64,000 bases of DNA from CAWDMN01 sp963803155 (GTDB lineage Bacteria; Acidobacteriota; Terriglobia; Versatilivoradales; Versatilivoraceae), in assembly GCA_963803155.1 (NCBI GenBank), contig CAWDMN010000048.1, positions 69,882 to 133,881 of the forward strand, given 5' to 3'. A model generated the notes under the pieces. It saw only the letters and a list, made by a program, of their open reading frames with translations. It ran no database searches and was not told the DNA's origin. Below, in pieces: positions 44,335 to 54,647 of the stretch (its first letter is position 1; each line of letters begins with the position of its first letter). Made by a program: the position numbers and the translations under genes.

Positions 44335-45381
44335 TTATTGACATTGCATGTTAAAAAAAAGCTTTAGCATTCTAGAAAAAGGATAAAAGTGAAAAAAAAC
44401 CAGGCGCTGCCCCAAGTCTGAGCAGCTGGCAAAACGAGAGCATGAAAAGTTGGGAACAAATCCAAAATTAAAGTCCCAAGACCAAACGATCAACACGCCG
44501 GCTAAATCACGCAGGTAGGCTTCATCGCCGCTATCCAGCTCCGTAGTAACATAGCCGGTGTACCCTACGTCCGCAAAGGCTTGCCGGACGGCTGGCCAAT
44601 CTATGTCGCCCTCGCCCAGATTTACCCAGTCATACCGCCCTTCCTTATGCTTGAAATCCTTCAAGTGGACTTTCACCATCCTTTTGGCCTGAGTGCGGAT
44701 CCAATCCTGGGGATAACCATAGAAGAGAATATTTCCGACGTCGAAGTAGGTTTTAATCCAAGGGCTCTTAAACTCATCCACATAAGCCGCGAATTCCAAT
44801 GGGCTCAGGAGAAATTTATTCCAAACCGGCTCTAAAGCAATGATGACTTTGAGGTCCGCGGCCATTGGGACCAAGCGGCGGATTTGTTTTTGTGACCGGT
44901 CCCAAGCTTGCCGATAGGTGACTTGCGGGGTCACCACAGCAGGCACCAGAAGTACAGTATCCGCTCCCCATAGTTTGGCGTTTTGCAGGGAAGTTTCCAT
45001 CCCCTTGATACTTTTTTCCACCACGGCCGGATCGGGGGAAGAAAGTGGAAATTCCCAGTGGTCCATGTTCATGACAGAATGGATCCTGATCTTGGCCGTA
45101 TCCGCCGCTTTCTTGATAGCTTCCGCTTCCCGGGGATCCTTGACGGTCTGGGCCTCGACTGCTTCGAAGCCCACTTCGCCGGCCAGCTTAAAGCGGTCGT
45201 TCCACTCTAGTTTTTCGGGAAGCATGCCAACGCCTATCGCCTTTTTGATCCGGCCCGCGGCAGTGGATGGCGCGGTGGCTGCCGCTAAAGGAGAGGCAAC
45301 GCTCCTCTCGGCAAGCGATGTAGCAAGTGCGCCACCAGCAGTAGTTAGCAGGAAATCCCGGCGCGACGAAATATTATTCAT
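44335..45381 (-). CDS. Tat-exported TIM-barrel (xylose-isomerase-like) protein, C-terminus shifted
   Basis: A protein with the Tat signal SSRRDFLLTTAGGALA (residues 5-20), then a sugar phosphate isomerase/epimerase-type barrel: IGVGMLPEKLEWNDR, GFEAVEAQTVKDPREAE, IIALEPVWNKFLLSP, TYFDVGNILFYG, VKVHLKDFK and LGEGDIDWPAV. After YLRDLAG the product goes off the family; one frame over, the same DNA reads RVDRLVLGL and stops at 44468-44470. A base seems to be missing near 44497-44500, and the last 40 residues are then spurious. It is probably exported and acts with the Gfo/Idh/MocA proteins. Confidence 0.85.
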   Translation of the reverse strand: MNNISSRRDFLLTTAGGALATSLAERSVASPLAAATAPSTAAGRIKKAIGVGMLPEKLEWNDRFKLAGEVGFEAVEAQTVKDPREAEAIKKAADTAKIRIHSVMNMDHWEFPLSSPDPAVVEKSIKGMETSLQNAKLWGADTVLLVPAVVTPQVTYRQAWDRSQKQIRRLVPMAADLKVIIALEPVWNKFLLSPLEFAAYVDEFKSPWIKTYFDVGNILFYGYPQDWIRTQAKRMVKVHLKDFKHKEGRYDWVNLGEGDIDWPAVRQAFADVGYTGYVTTELDSGDEAYLRDLAGVLIVWSWDFNFGFVPNFSCSRFASCSDLGQRLVFFHFYPFSRMLKLFFNMQCQ

Positions 45382-45511
45382 GACGACCTCTCCTCAAACA
45401 GCGGTGCAGATCACGCTGCAAATTTAAATAAAATATATTCCTTCACCCTCAACCAAAGATTTGTCCCTGAATACCTTAATTGGATATTCATCATCCACAT
45501 CTGAGAGAATA

Positions 45512-46795
45512 TTAGGCGAACTTGGAAAGATTCACCTTGAGTTCGTATGCCTCTTTGGACTTCAACAATTCCTCCCAGGTGAGCTCCTTTCCGAAATATG
45601 CGGCATTCCGGGCCAGCATGGCACTGAGGGCCGATTCGGCGCCTTGGGCCGCCTGGTTGTGGAATTTCCCGCCGGCGATGCTGGCCACAAAGGCCTTCTG
45701 TTTTTCCGGGTCGGCCTGGTCCAGCGATCCGTGGAAGGAGCCAGTGGCGGAGAATTGGCCGGCTTGCTTGCTGGGGCCAAGACCCGCATCCCATTTGTTT
45801 TTGCCCGCGACGCTCACGCGCCAATCATAATGGGATTCGGCGCTGCCCTCCGATCCGAACAACCGCACTCCCGCATCGAATTCCGGGTTGCCGAATTGGG
45901 CTGAGCCAAAACTGATCTGCACGTTGGCTGGATAAGTAAATACCGCATTGAAGCTGTCTTTACAATCCCCCGCATCCGTGCGGATTTTGCGATCGCAAGT
46001 CCCCACCGCCTTGAGCGGGTGCCCTTGCAAATACCAGTTGACCATATCAATCGCATGAATGTTCTGTTCAACGATGATGTCTCCGGAGAGGTCTCGATGC
46101 CAAACCCAGTTACGGATGCGCTTTTCCTCCGGAGAGGCGTTGGACCATTCCGGCCGCTCCAGAGCGCCGCAATAGTAAAAGGCCTGGCCACAACCCATCT
46201 TGCCAATCGCGCCACCATGAAGGCGCTTGACCAAATCGACCATGGGGGGAGCCATACGGATCTGAAATCCCACATCCAGGCTCAATTTCCCTTCCGCCTT
46301 CTTGCCAATCTCGATCACTTGCCTGGCCCCGGGAACGTCAACAGCCACGGGCTTTTCGCAATAGACATGCTTGCCCGCCGCTACCGCCGCTTCGAGATGC
46401 TGGGGGTGGAAATAAGGTGGAGAAGAAACGAGAATAAAATCTACTTCCTTCGATTCCACAATCCGCCGGTAAGCCTCCGGACCGCGGAACAACTGCGAGG
46501 AATCAATGGCCGGAATCCCTTTTTTCCCCTGAAGCCCGTCGAAGTGCCGGCGGCCCGCTTCCAGTTGATCCGCGAAAAGGTCGGCCAGCGCCGTAACTCG
46601 TGCTCCGGCATTTTCTACAAAACCGCTCCCAACATCCGTCCCGCGCCCGCCGACACCCAGGATTCCAAATCGCACAACCGAATTGGCTTCCGTGCCGCGG
46701 ACCATTTGCGGCTTGATCACCATAAATCCGGCCGCCGAAACAGCAGCGGATCCAAGAAAATTCCGCCTGCTGATTTTGGTTTCGTTTCCAATCAT
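45512..46795 (-). CDS. Tat-exported Gfo/Idh/MocA oxidoreductase
   Basis: A 427-residue protein. The Tat motif SRRNFLGSAAVSAAG (residues 9-23) precedes a Rossmann domain (FGILGVGGRGTDVGSGF) and the EKPVA motif (HVYCEKPVAVDVPGA), where the Lys is catalytic. The second half has IVEQNIHAIDMVNWYLQ with the conserved His/Asp region. Members oxidise or reduce sugars or their derivatives with a bound nicotinamide. ATG 46795 follows GGAGG by 8 bases; the frame reaching 46846 is not needed. It lies upstream of the TIM-barrel gene on the same strand (131 bases). Confidence 0.9.
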   Translation of the reverse strand: MIGNETKISRRNFLGSAAVSAAGFMVIKPQMVRGTEANSVVRFGILGVGGRGTDVGSGFVENAGARVTALADLFADQLEAGRRHFDGLQGKKGIPAIDSSQLFRGPEAYRRIVESKEVDFILVSSPPYFHPQHLEAAVAAGKHVYCEKPVAVDVPGARQVIEIGKKAEGKLSLDVGFQIRMAPPMVDLVKRLHGGAIGKMGCGQAFYYCGALERPEWSNASPEEKRIRNWVWHRDLSGDIIVEQNIHAIDMVNWYLQGHPLKAVGTCDRKIRTDAGDCKDSFNAVFTYPANVQISFGSAQFGNPEFDAGVRLFGSEGSAESHYDWRVSVAGKNKWDAGLGPSKQAGQFSATGSFHGSLDQADPEKQKAFVASIAGGKFHNQAAQGAESALSAMLARNAAYFGKELTWEELLKSKEAYELKVNLSKFA

Positions 46796-47130
46796 GACTG
46801 TCCTCCCTCTTTCCAGGCTGGTATGATGGCAAATATTTCCCGCCACGAACTAATCCCTTTTTTTAATTTCCATTCGACCGGGATGCGCCGCTCCCACTTT
46901 ATCATACATAGAGTTGTGAAACATCGGATTAACCTTGATCCATTGTGACTACTCAGCACTCCTCCGAGCGGTAGTCATGCTGAGTGCATTTTACGAGGGG
47001 TGGCGCCTGGGGCAACCTGGCCAAAAGCCCACGGCTTCCGCCTGAAGCGGACTCACCATGGCTGCCATTCCGACGATGAACGGAAATAGAAATGGCGAAT
47101 TGCCGAAAGCTGACAGCCTTCACCGATCGC

Positions 47131-48930
47131 TTATTGCAGCTTGGCTTCCAGTTCAGCCCAACGTGAGTAGAGTCGATCCACTTGATCTTGAGCCTCTCGC
47201 AATAAGGCGTAACGATTTTCAAGCTGCTGGGCATCGCTAGAAATGGTTGGATCTTCCGCCTCCCGGCGACGGGCATCGACTTGCAGTTCCGCCTCCAGGA
47301 TTTTTCCCTCCATCTGTTCCCACTCTTTTTTTTCGCGATAAGTAAGCCGCGCGGGACGGCGGTCACTCGGGGATTGTTTTGGGCGCGGCGCGGATTCCGC
47401 GCCACCTTGAGCAGCGCGGGCTGCCTGGAACTGCTGCCATTGAAAATAGTCGGCAAAAAACTCTCCCCCGCCTTCTCCATCCAGGGCCAAAACAGAGGTG
47501 GAGACGCGATCTAGCAAAAACCGGTCATGCGTGACGAGAACCATCGCGCCGGGAAAATCCAGCAGGCCATCCTCCAGGACTTCCAGCGTGGGAATATCCA
47601 AGTCGTTGGTGGGCTCATCCAACAGGAGCAGGTCTGCTTGTTCCAACATCAGACGGGCAATATGCACCCGGGCCAATTCTCCGCCGGAAAGCTGCCCGAT
47701 CGGCATATCCAGTTGTTCCGCACGAAAGAGAAAGCGCTTTGCCCAACCGGCCACATGAATGGGACGATCCCGGTAAATCACCAAGTCGGCATCCGGCGCC
47801 AGAGCTCGCCGCAGTGAGGTGCCAGAATCCAACTGTGCGCGATGCTGTTCGAAGGTGACGATCTTCAAATTCTCGGCGCGAACCAGGGTTCCCTGACTGG
47901 CCGCCAGTTCTCCCGAAAGGACCTTGAGCAGGGTTGTTTTGCCCACGCCGTTTTTGCCTACGAGCCCGATGTGGATATTGGGCGAAAGCACAAAATTCAA
48001 GCCGCTAAAAAGCATCTTCCCGCCGATTTCCGCGCCCAATGCATGCGCGGTCAGCAGCCGTTTGGTCTGACGGGAAGAAGCGGAAAAGCCGATTTGCGCC
48101 ACCTCCCGCCGGCTGCGGTTCTCCAGATCCGACAACTCACTCATCAGTTTGCCGGCCGCCTCTTTTCGGGAACGGGATTTTCCGCGCCGGGCTTTGGGAC
48201 CGCGACGCAGCCACTCTAATTCCCGCCGTACCTGGTTAGCCAGAGACTCTTGTTGTTGAGCTTGAGCATTAAGAAATTCCCCCTTCTTTTCCAGAAAGTG
48301 GCTATAGTTCCCCTCCACGATCAGCTGCCCTTCTGGGTATGCCTTGTTGAGTTCCACCATGCGGTTTACCAGATTATCCAGAAAATAACGATCGTGGCTG
48401 ATCACCAGACTGGAAAACCTGGCGGCCTTCAAAAGATCCTCCAACCAGAGAATGCCTTCAAGATCGAGATGGTTTGTCGGTTCATCCAATAACAGGAGAT
48501 CCAAGTCCCTGATAATAGCTCGGGCAATCGCCAGACGTTTTTGCCATCCGCCGGAAAGCGATTCGACCATCGTCGAGTCCTCCCGAAATCCGCCCTTACC
48601 CAAGACCATTTCAATCCGACCCTCTTTTTCATGTTCGTCCCCTAATTCAGATCGAAGACTCTCCGTCAAGATCTGACGAACCGTCCTGCCTGGAGGGAAT
48701 GAGGTTTGCTGGGCGACATACCCCAACCTTGTTCTTTTTTTTAAAGCGACTTCGCCTTGATCCGGACTCTCCTCTCCCGCCAGGATTTTGGCCAGAGTGG
48801 ATTTCCCCGCCCCATTCGGGCCAATCAATCCAATTCGGTCTCCATCGGAAATGTTCAGCGAAATATTCTCAAACAACGGTAGGGCGCCATAGGCCTTACT
48901 GAGTAAAGAGGCAGTAAGAATCAGAGACAT
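47131..48930 (-). CDS. ABC-F ATPase (Uup-like)
   Basis: A 599-residue protein with two ABC domains and no membrane segment. The first has GLIGPNGAGKSTLAKILAG, LSGGWQKRLAIARA and LLLDEPTNHLD. The second has GLVGKNGVGKTTLLKVL, LSGGELARVHIARL and LLLDEPTNDLD. The linker between them is basic (RRGPKARRGKSRSRKEA). The C-terminal coiled coil (about 530-599) is that of Uup-type proteins. These bind ribosomes or structured nucleic acid; antibiotic resistance is a possible but unproven role. ATG 48930 is used; the frame reaching 49119 adds 63 unlike residues. Confidence 0.88.
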   Translation of the reverse strand: MSLILTASLLSKAYGALPLFENISLNISDGDRIGLIGPNGAGKSTLAKILAGEESPDQGEVALKKRTRLGYVAQQTSFPPGRTVRQILTESLRSELGDEHEKEGRIEMVLGKGGFREDSTMVESLSGGWQKRLAIARAIIRDLDLLLLDEPTNHLDLEGILWLEDLLKAARFSSLVISHDRYFLDNLVNRMVELNKAYPEGQLIVEGNYSHFLEKKGEFLNAQAQQQESLANQVRRELEWLRRGPKARRGKSRSRKEAAGKLMSELSDLENRSRREVAQIGFSASSRQTKRLLTAHALGAEIGGKMLFSGLNFVLSPNIHIGLVGKNGVGKTTLLKVLSGELAASQGTLVRAENLKIVTFEQHRAQLDSGTSLRRALAPDADLVIYRDRPIHVAGWAKRFLFRAEQLDMPIGQLSGGELARVHIARLMLEQADLLLLDEPTNDLDIPTLEVLEDGLLDFPGAMVLVTHDRFLLDRVSTSVLALDGEGGGEFFADYFQWQQFQAARAAQGGAESAPRPKQSPSDRRPARLTYREKKEWEQMEGKILEAELQVDARRREAEDPTISSDAQQLENRYALLREAQDQVDRLYSRWAELEAKLQ

Positions 48931-49457
48931 GAGGCTCCTGATAAAAAGGCCGCGGTTTTCAATCGAAGATATTTCAAGGCGGCCGCCACAAGATCCCGAA
49001 AAACCAGGAGGTTCCAACCGTCGAGCACTCCCTGCGGTAAGTCGGGAACACGTTGGGAATTCTAAGATAGTATTGCTGAAAGGAGAGAATAAAAAATGCG
49101 GCTCGTGAAAAACTTTCAAAAACCTTCGAATAAGAGCCGGAACTGAATAAGAGAATTCTGTATTCAGGCTAAATATAGTCTATTTATAAAGTCATGTCTT
49201 TGATTTGCGGAGAATGATTTTCGCTGTAGGAGGTTTTTGCGAAACGCCGGGGAATCAGCGCTGGCGGTTGACAGAATCGAAGATCCGCCCCATGGCGGAC
49301 CGCCCTACAAGGATTGGCCTCTTTCATCGGCCTTCGGATCATCCGTCGAAAAACGACTTTATAAATGGACTCTAAATATTGATGGGGGAATCCGGATCTG
49401 GAGATTGATTTCCAGCGTCAAATCAGGATTCCCCCTGAACAAATTTTGCCTGACATT
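48931..49457. other. Intergenic region with a short inverted repeat
   Basis: About 525 bases. The best structure is GATCCGCC...GGCGG around 49281-49305 (GATCCGCCCCATGGCGGACC), a palindrome that resembles the GC-rich repeats at 54571 and 59661. No supported gene: the open frame at 49237-49599 has no known domain and runs into the antisense of the next gene. Confidence 0.4.
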
Positions 49458-49892
49458 TCAATTCGAACGACGTGCAAGTAAAGCGCCAGCGGTATCGAAG
49501 TATTCTTCAAAACGGCTTACCTTGCCAAAGGCTACAGTGAAGACATGCGCAAAAGAGGATGTCGTTGTTCGTCCGGTGGACCTTACTTTGGCCCGGTAAT
49601 GACCCAAGGCCACCACCGTATCGTTTTCAGCCAGATAACGGTCCACCTCAAATTCCTGGATGTCCTCCTCGTCTTTTAGCAATTGAAAGAATTGAGACAC
49701 CTCCTCCCGGCCTGTCCGGCGGCCGGCGAGCGGGAATTCAGACGGCCCTGGAGTAATCCACTCCACATTGGCAGCTAATCCTGCCAGTAGGGTGCCGATA
49801 TCCCCACGTTTAAATGCCTCGTAAAGAATACGGACAAGCTGTGTATTTTTTTCAGATCCTGCAGGGGCCATTTTGACAGTTGCAGTACCCAT
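49458..49892 (-). CDS. SnoaL/NTF2-like small protein
   Basis: A 144-residue protein of the NTF2-like fold. It has the N-terminal helix pair (RILYEAFKRGDIGTLLAGLA), VEWITPGP, FPLAGRRTGREEVSQFFQLL and a final strand set with FAHVFTVAFGKVSRFEEYF. Members are ligand-binding or isomerase proteins; no catalytic residue can be named. AAGGAG lies 7 bases before ATG 49892. It stands alone. Confidence 0.85.
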   Translation of the reverse strand: MGTATVKMAPAGSEKNTQLVRILYEAFKRGDIGTLLAGLAANVEWITPGPSEFPLAGRRTGREEVSQFFQLLKDEEDIQEFEVDRYLAENDTVVALGHYRAKVRSTGRTTTSSFAHVFTVAFGKVSRFEEYFDTAGALLARRSN

Positions 49893-50366
49893 ATGTTTCT
49901 CCTTACTGAATCGGTTTTATTTTTGAGGATGCGGATCAAGAAATTCGTTCCACCTTGCTCCTGATCCTCGCTTGAAAAACAGATGCCAGAACAGGCAATC
50001 ATTTTCTTCAAATTTGTAGTTGCATTATTCTACCTTGCGGCGGGCGATTCGGCAAAAAGGAGGGTTCAAAATTGTCCATCTCTATTTTCCGGATTGACTT
50101 GTGAAGGGCAATTTTGTCGGCAAAAAAGCTACGGGACGGGGGGCTTAAAGGATTTACCTTTTCATTAAAGAGATAATTGGCTCAACAAAAAAGCGGCTGG
50201 CATGTTCCCTCCCCGGGCGAAGAGTGGTGTTCGCGGGGCGGAGGGTCTTCCCCTCATTGTCCCGGGAGAGCGACTTCAGGAAACTCGCATTTTTTGGCGA
50301 GCCCTCGCGATACGCGGGCATACACCAATCGGAACTCCTTGGATCCGAGAGTGTCGGTTGATTTTC
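49893..50366. other. Intergenic region, nothing recognised
   Basis: About 470 bases between two minus-strand genes. Open frames on the plus strand (49983-50168, 50177-50479) show no domain. It should contain the promoter of the SnoaL-like gene near 49900-49960. Confidence 0.35.
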
Positions 50367-51410
50367 TTATCTGGCGGATTCCATCAGGCCGAGCCGCCAG
50401 GGAATGGCGCCATATTCCAAATCGCGTCGATCTATGTCGAGGACCCCCTGAAACAGAAAGGAAAGTGACCGTGGAGTGATCTCAAGGTTTTCATCATGGC
50501 CCGCCCTGATCAATTCAATGTGGCTCACCACATCCGTCCAGCGTTCTGCCAGCTGTTCCACATTCTGCATGGAAGCAAAAGCGTTATCCTTGCCGGCCGC
50601 CAGAGGGGTCCAGGCTCCATCCAACCGATCGGCTGTATACGCCTTATAATATCGCCACCCGTGACCATGTTGTGCTTCAACCACAGTCAAATATGAGTTT
50701 GATCCCGCAATTCGGTAGGTGTGGCTCGCTTCAAAGATATCGTCGCGAAGAACCACAACCGGCTCAGTCCAACCATTGGGGAAATCGGACAGCCGGGTTT
50801 CAGCCCGCCACATGGCGCCATCCAGTGAAGTGAAAAACAGGTGCGCCTTGGAACCATCACAAATAATCCAAAAATCCAGCCAGGCTTTAGCGGCAGTGGG
50901 TTTCCGCGCCGGAAGAGGCTTTAAAGGGGCCCAGGAATCTGAATCGGCAATATCTGCGGAAGTCGAAAAAGCAGGCTGGTATTCAGGATTCCAAGATGGA
51001 TCTGAGGCCTGGCAGATTAAATACCACTTCCGGTGAGGAGAGAAATAAAATACTTGGGGAGCGCAGAAATATCCTCTGTGACAATTGAGGAGTGTCATCT
51101 TAGCTTTGGTGGCTTTACCCCACTCCGAAAAGGTCAGATAAACAATTGCATGGGTTCGTTTCTGCCCTCGCACAGTGCAGAAGAGATGCCAGCGTCCGCC
51201 ATATCGCACGATGGAAGGATCTTTGATGGAATGCCACTCAAAAGGATCGGAAGAAGAAACCTGGACTATGGGAGCTCTTGTGGTCCAGTGGAACTCAGCG
51301 GGCGGAACGGCGGCTTCTCCGGAATTGGGCGTTGTTTCTGGCCGATCTGACAATACGGTCCCAAAAGCAGGGCATATCAATGAAAAGAAAAACATAAAGA
51401 GGGCAGGCAT
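50367..51410 (-). CDS. Exported GH62-like alpha-L-arabinofuranosidase
   Basis: A 347-residue protein. The signal peptide (residues 1-17, ALFMFFFSLICPAFG) leads to a five-bladed propeller of the GH62 type. Visible are HSIKDPSIVRYGGRWHLFCT (catalytic Asp in KDPS), WYLICQASDPSWNPEYQPAF, WLDFWIICDGSKAHLFFTS, the Glu in SHTYRIAGSNSYLTVVEAQH and YYKAYTADRLDGAWTPLA. It would remove arabinose side chains from arabinoxylan or arabinan outside the cytoplasm. It fits the plant-polymer theme of this region. Confidence 0.83.
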   Translation of the reverse strand: MPALFMFFFSLICPAFGTVLSDRPETTPNSGEAAVPPAEFHWTTRAPIVQVSSSDPFEWHSIKDPSIVRYGGRWHLFCTVRGQKRTHAIVYLTFSEWGKATKAKMTLLNCHRGYFCAPQVFYFSPHRKWYLICQASDPSWNPEYQPAFSTSADIADSDSWAPLKPLPARKPTAAKAWLDFWIICDGSKAHLFFTSLDGAMWRAETRLSDFPNGWTEPVVVLRDDIFEASHTYRIAGSNSYLTVVEAQHGHGWRYYKAYTADRLDGAWTPLAAGKDNAFASMQNVEQLAERWTDVVSHIELIRAGHDENLEITPRSLSFLFQGVLDIDRRDLEYGAIPWRLGLMESAR

Positions 51411-51652
51411 TCTCGTCTCCCTTTCAACAGAAAAGTGGTCACTCCCAATTTACCGCAAGTCGGAGTCAACTCCCAAAACACCTTCTGGCAATAGCGATCC
51501 ACCTGATGATAACATTAGAAATTCAGATTGATATGGCCGACAAAAATGATCATGCCGAAGACTTGTTTATTATCCTCAAGACGCCCCAGAAGATTTATTG
51601 AACATTGTACCTGGAATAATTCTAATCCAGAGGATTCAAAGGAGAAATGCAA

Positions 51653-52903
51653 ATGACGGGAAAGACATTCACCCAAAATCATGACTTAAACCGGCGGACC
51701 TTTCTCGGGCAAAGTGCCCTGGTTTCGGCAACTCTCTTCACCCCATCCCTGGGGCTGGCCGCTCCGCAACAGACTGAAGAGAAAGCCGGTGAATTCAAAC
51801 GGAAGATCAAGCTGGGCGTAGTGGGCTGTGGAGGCCGTGGAAGCTGGATTGCCAGACTCTTTCAAAAACATGGCGGATATGAAATGTTCGGCGTGGCCGA
51901 TTATTTTCAGGAAGTCGCTGACAAATGCGGAGATATCCTAAATGTCGACAAATCCCGCCGGTTCTCTGGCCTTTCCGGATACAAGAAGCTGCTTGAAAGT
52001 GGCGTGGAAGCCGTCGCCTTTGAGACTCCGCCTTATTTCTTCCCTGAGCACACGAAAGCCGCGGTGGAAGCGGGTTTGCATGTGTACATGGCCAAGCCGG
52101 TGGCCGCGGACGTGCCGGGGGCACTGTTAGTTGAATCCTCGGGAAAGAAAGCCACCCAAAAGAATCGCTGTTTTCTCGTGGATTACCAGATGCCCACCGA
52201 TCCGGTAAACCTGGAAGTTGTGAAGCGAATCCGGGAGGGGGCGCTCGGGAGCATAGCCCACATCGCCACGACGGGATTTTGTGGCTATTTTGAAGATCCC
52301 CCTTTCGGCCCAACCATTGAAGACCGGCTCCAGCATTTAATTTGGGTAAACGATATTGCCATGGGTTGTGATTACATCGGCAATTACGATATTCATGCGC
52401 TCGATGCGGCGCTTTGGGTGGCCGGCCAAAGGCCGGTCAGCGCCTGTGGAGCTTCGCGCATCTGCCGGCCGGATCCCCATGGTGACAGTGCCGACGTTTG
52501 TAGCGTGGTTTTCGAATTCGCGGACGGCCTGGTTTGGAACCATTGCGGGGAAGCCTTAAAAGACGATCCTGAGGGAGCTTTGATCTGCCGCGTGTATGGT
52601 GGAAAAGCAATGGCTCAGATTAATTATTGGGGCAAGGCCTTTGTTCGCGGCGGCAAACTGCATTATCCCGGCGGGACTGTGGAGAATCTTTATGAAGCCG
52701 GCGCAATGCGGAATATCGCCACTTTTTATGGAAACGTGACTGAAGGACGATTTGACAATCCTACGGTGCCACGCGCAATCGACGGGGTTCTCACTTCCGT
52801 GCTGGGACGGGAAGCCGCGGCCCGTCACACCCGTTTGACCATGGGACAGGTAATTCAGGAGAATAAAAAGTTGCAAGTCAATTTGCGAGGATTGAAAGCC
52901 TAA
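51653..52903 (+). CDS. Tat-exported Gfo/Idh/MocA oxidoreductase
   Basis: A 416-residue protein. The Tat motif NRRTFLGQSALVSAT (near residues 13-27) is followed by a Rossmann fold (LGVVGCGGRGSWIARLF) and AKPVAADVPGA, in which the usual EKP is AKP: the Glu before the catalytic Lys is replaced by Ala. The C-terminal half has IGNYDIHALDAALW. AAGGAG (51639-51644) is 8 bases from ATG 51653 and only 2 from the in-frame ATG at 51647, so the former is used. It is a paralogue of the gene at 45512, but on the other strand. Confidence 0.88.
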   Translation: MTGKTFTQNHDLNRRTFLGQSALVSATLFTPSLGLAAPQQTEEKAGEFKRKIKLGVVGCGGRGSWIARLFQKHGGYEMFGVADYFQEVADKCGDILNVDKSRRFSGLSGYKKLLESGVEAVAFETPPYFFPEHTKAAVEAGLHVYMAKPVAADVPGALLVESSGKKATQKNRCFLVDYQMPTDPVNLEVVKRIREGALGSIAHIATTGFCGYFEDPPFGPTIEDRLQHLIWVNDIAMGCDYIGNYDIHALDAALWVAGQRPVSACGASRICRPDPHGDSADVCSVVFEFADGLVWNHCGEALKDDPEGALICRVYGGKAMAQINYWGKAFVRGGKLHYPGGTVENLYEAGAMRNIATFYGNVTEGRFDNPTVPRAIDGVLTSVLGREAAARHTRLTMGQVIQENKKLQVNLRGLKA

Positions 52904-53100
52904 AGGAATCCGCTTAAAATCCTTAAAACTCCCAGTTTGGGAAAGCTGGGAAGATTATCCCTGCAGCGAACGGGGAAAGATGCCATTAAGGGCATGTATG
53001 CCGCACAAAATCTTTCCATACTCAGCTAATGGCACGTTTCCCCTTCTCTTCGGAGAGCGAAGAGGAAAAGCTAGGCAATTCCCGCCAGATGGATTCTTGA

Positions 53101-54477
53101 TCAGAGAGTCCAGCCTTGGCGATATTGGTAGTGCAACATTGCCGTAGCTTCCGGTGAATTTGTCACCTTCAGGTTCTCGGCATCCCAAAGCAATTTCTTT
53201 CCCCCCAAACGAACTGAAATCGTGCCGAGCAACACCGCTTCCGTCAGCGGACCCGCAAAATCAAAGTTGGAGCGGGTGTTGCCATTCCCCTTGCAAGCCT
53301 CCAGCCATTCCTTATGATGTCCGATGGAGCGGGGCAACGTTTTCGGTGGACGTTTGTATTCGCGCATTCGTTTTTCGGGGATTAACCGGGGGCTTTCCCC
53401 TCCCCACCCTTCCACCAGCATGGTTCCTTTGTCTCCCACAAAAATCAGGCCGTCTTCCTTATTCAGATCCCGGTCATCTTCCAGTTCGGGCGGACGTTCT
53501 GGAATCAAACCACCATCGTACCAATGCAATTGGACGGGAGGCCTGCCATCTTGGGCGGGAAATTCATAATGAACGATGGAAGCCAACGGCAGGGTCTCCT
53601 CATACACTGGGGTTGATGTGGAATGAACGCTGACTGGCGCCTTTAAATTCAAGGCAGCAAAGGCCGGAGCTATATTGTGAATTCCCATATCTCCCAAGCC
53701 GCCGGAACCGAAATCCCACCAGCCTCGCCAACGGAAAGGGGCATAGGCGGAATTATAGGGGCGATATGGAGCAGGTCCCAACCAGAGATCCCACGCCATT
53801 GTGGAAGGAATTGGTGGCTCATCTTTAGGGCGGTCAACTCCCTGGGCCCACCAAAGCTCTTTGTTCCCCTGGTGAGTAGGACGATCGGACCAAACGTGCA
53901 CTTCCCGCACGGCGCCAATGGCGCCATCGGCCAGCCATTCATTGATGAGCCGGTTGCCTTCAAAGGCCATCCCCTGATTGCCCATTTGCGTTGCCACCTT
54001 TGCCTCACGGGCTGCTTTTGCCAGCGCCCGGGATTCATAAACCGTGCGTGTCAGGGGTTTTTCACAATACACATGTTTGCCGTGCTTGATGGCACACATG
54101 GAGGCCACCGCATGGATGTGATCCGGTGTGCCGATGACGCAGGCATCGATGCTCTTTTCTTCGTCGAGCATGACGCGAAAATCTTTGTAAGTTTTCGCCT
54201 TGGGATACCTTTTGAAAGTGTGAGCGGCATAGTCCCAATCCACATCGGCCAAGGCCACAATATTCGTTTCTTTCTCGACCTGCTCCAAATCCCAGGAACC
54301 CTGCCCGCCCACTCCAATCCCGGCGATGTTGAGCTTGTCGCTCGGCGCCACAAAACCGCGTCCCAACACATGCCGTGAAACAATCATAAAGCCGGTTGCA
54401 GCCATTCCTGACCCGATCACGGTCCGCCGGGAAATTCCCAGCGGTTTTTCATCGGTGCTTTTCATTTCATGAGCCAT
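53101..54477 (-). CDS. Tat-exported Gfo/Idh/MocA oxidoreductase, long type
   Basis: A 458-residue protein. The Tat motif SRRTVIGSGMAATGF (near residues 15-30) is followed by IAGIGVGGQGSWDLEQ, ALADVDWDYAAHTF, CEKPLTRTVYE (EKP with the catalytic Lys), and the long C-terminal part typical of secreted planctomycetal/verrucomicrobial members (WDLWLGPAPYRPYN, WWDFGSGGLGDMGIH, GDKGTMLVEGWG). AGGAG is 7 bases from ATG 54477. Nicotinamide-dependent oxidation or cleavage of a sugar glycoside is the family role; the substrate is unknown. Confidence 0.9.
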   Translation of the reverse strand: MAHEMKSTDEKPLGISRRTVIGSGMAATGFMIVSRHVLGRGFVAPSDKLNIAGIGVGGQGSWDLEQVEKETNIVALADVDWDYAAHTFKRYPKAKTYKDFRVMLDEEKSIDACVIGTPDHIHAVASMCAIKHGKHVYCEKPLTRTVYESRALAKAAREAKVATQMGNQGMAFEGNRLINEWLADGAIGAVREVHVWSDRPTHQGNKELWWAQGVDRPKDEPPIPSTMAWDLWLGPAPYRPYNSAYAPFRWRGWWDFGSGGLGDMGIHNIAPAFAALNLKAPVSVHSTSTPVYEETLPLASIVHYEFPAQDGRPPVQLHWYDGGLIPERPPELEDDRDLNKEDGLIFVGDKGTMLVEGWGGESPRLIPEKRMREYKRPPKTLPRSIGHHKEWLEACKGNGNTRSNFDFAGPLTEAVLLGTISVRLGGKKLLWDAENLKVTNSPEATAMLHYQYRQGWTL

Positions 54478-54570
54478 TACCATACTCCTAAAAGAAAATT
54501 GAGACACTTCTGAAGGTTTAAACGATCATTGTCGAAGGTATCCGCCATCAGCTCCTCAGAAAAAAGCGTG

Positions 54571-54647
54571 GGTGGAGGCGGGGAGCCCCCACCCCGCTTG
54601 AGTTTGCCAAGCCCGCCCAGACGGCATGAGGGCAGGCCGCCTCCATC
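54571..54647. repeat. 77-bp dispersed repeat, copy 1
   Basis: This 77-base piece begins GGTGGAGGCGG and ends CCGCCTCCATC, so its ends are inverted repeats. The inside is GC-rich with GCCCCCACCCC and GCAAGC-type words. A second copy of the same length, in the other orientation, is at 62890-62966, and the two agree at most positions. It lies between two minus-strand genes (54508-54785). Confidence 0.7.

Noticed and set aside
46019..46948. A 309-codon plus-strand frame.
   Set aside because: Antisense to the Tat-exported Gfo/Idh/MocA gene; no motif.
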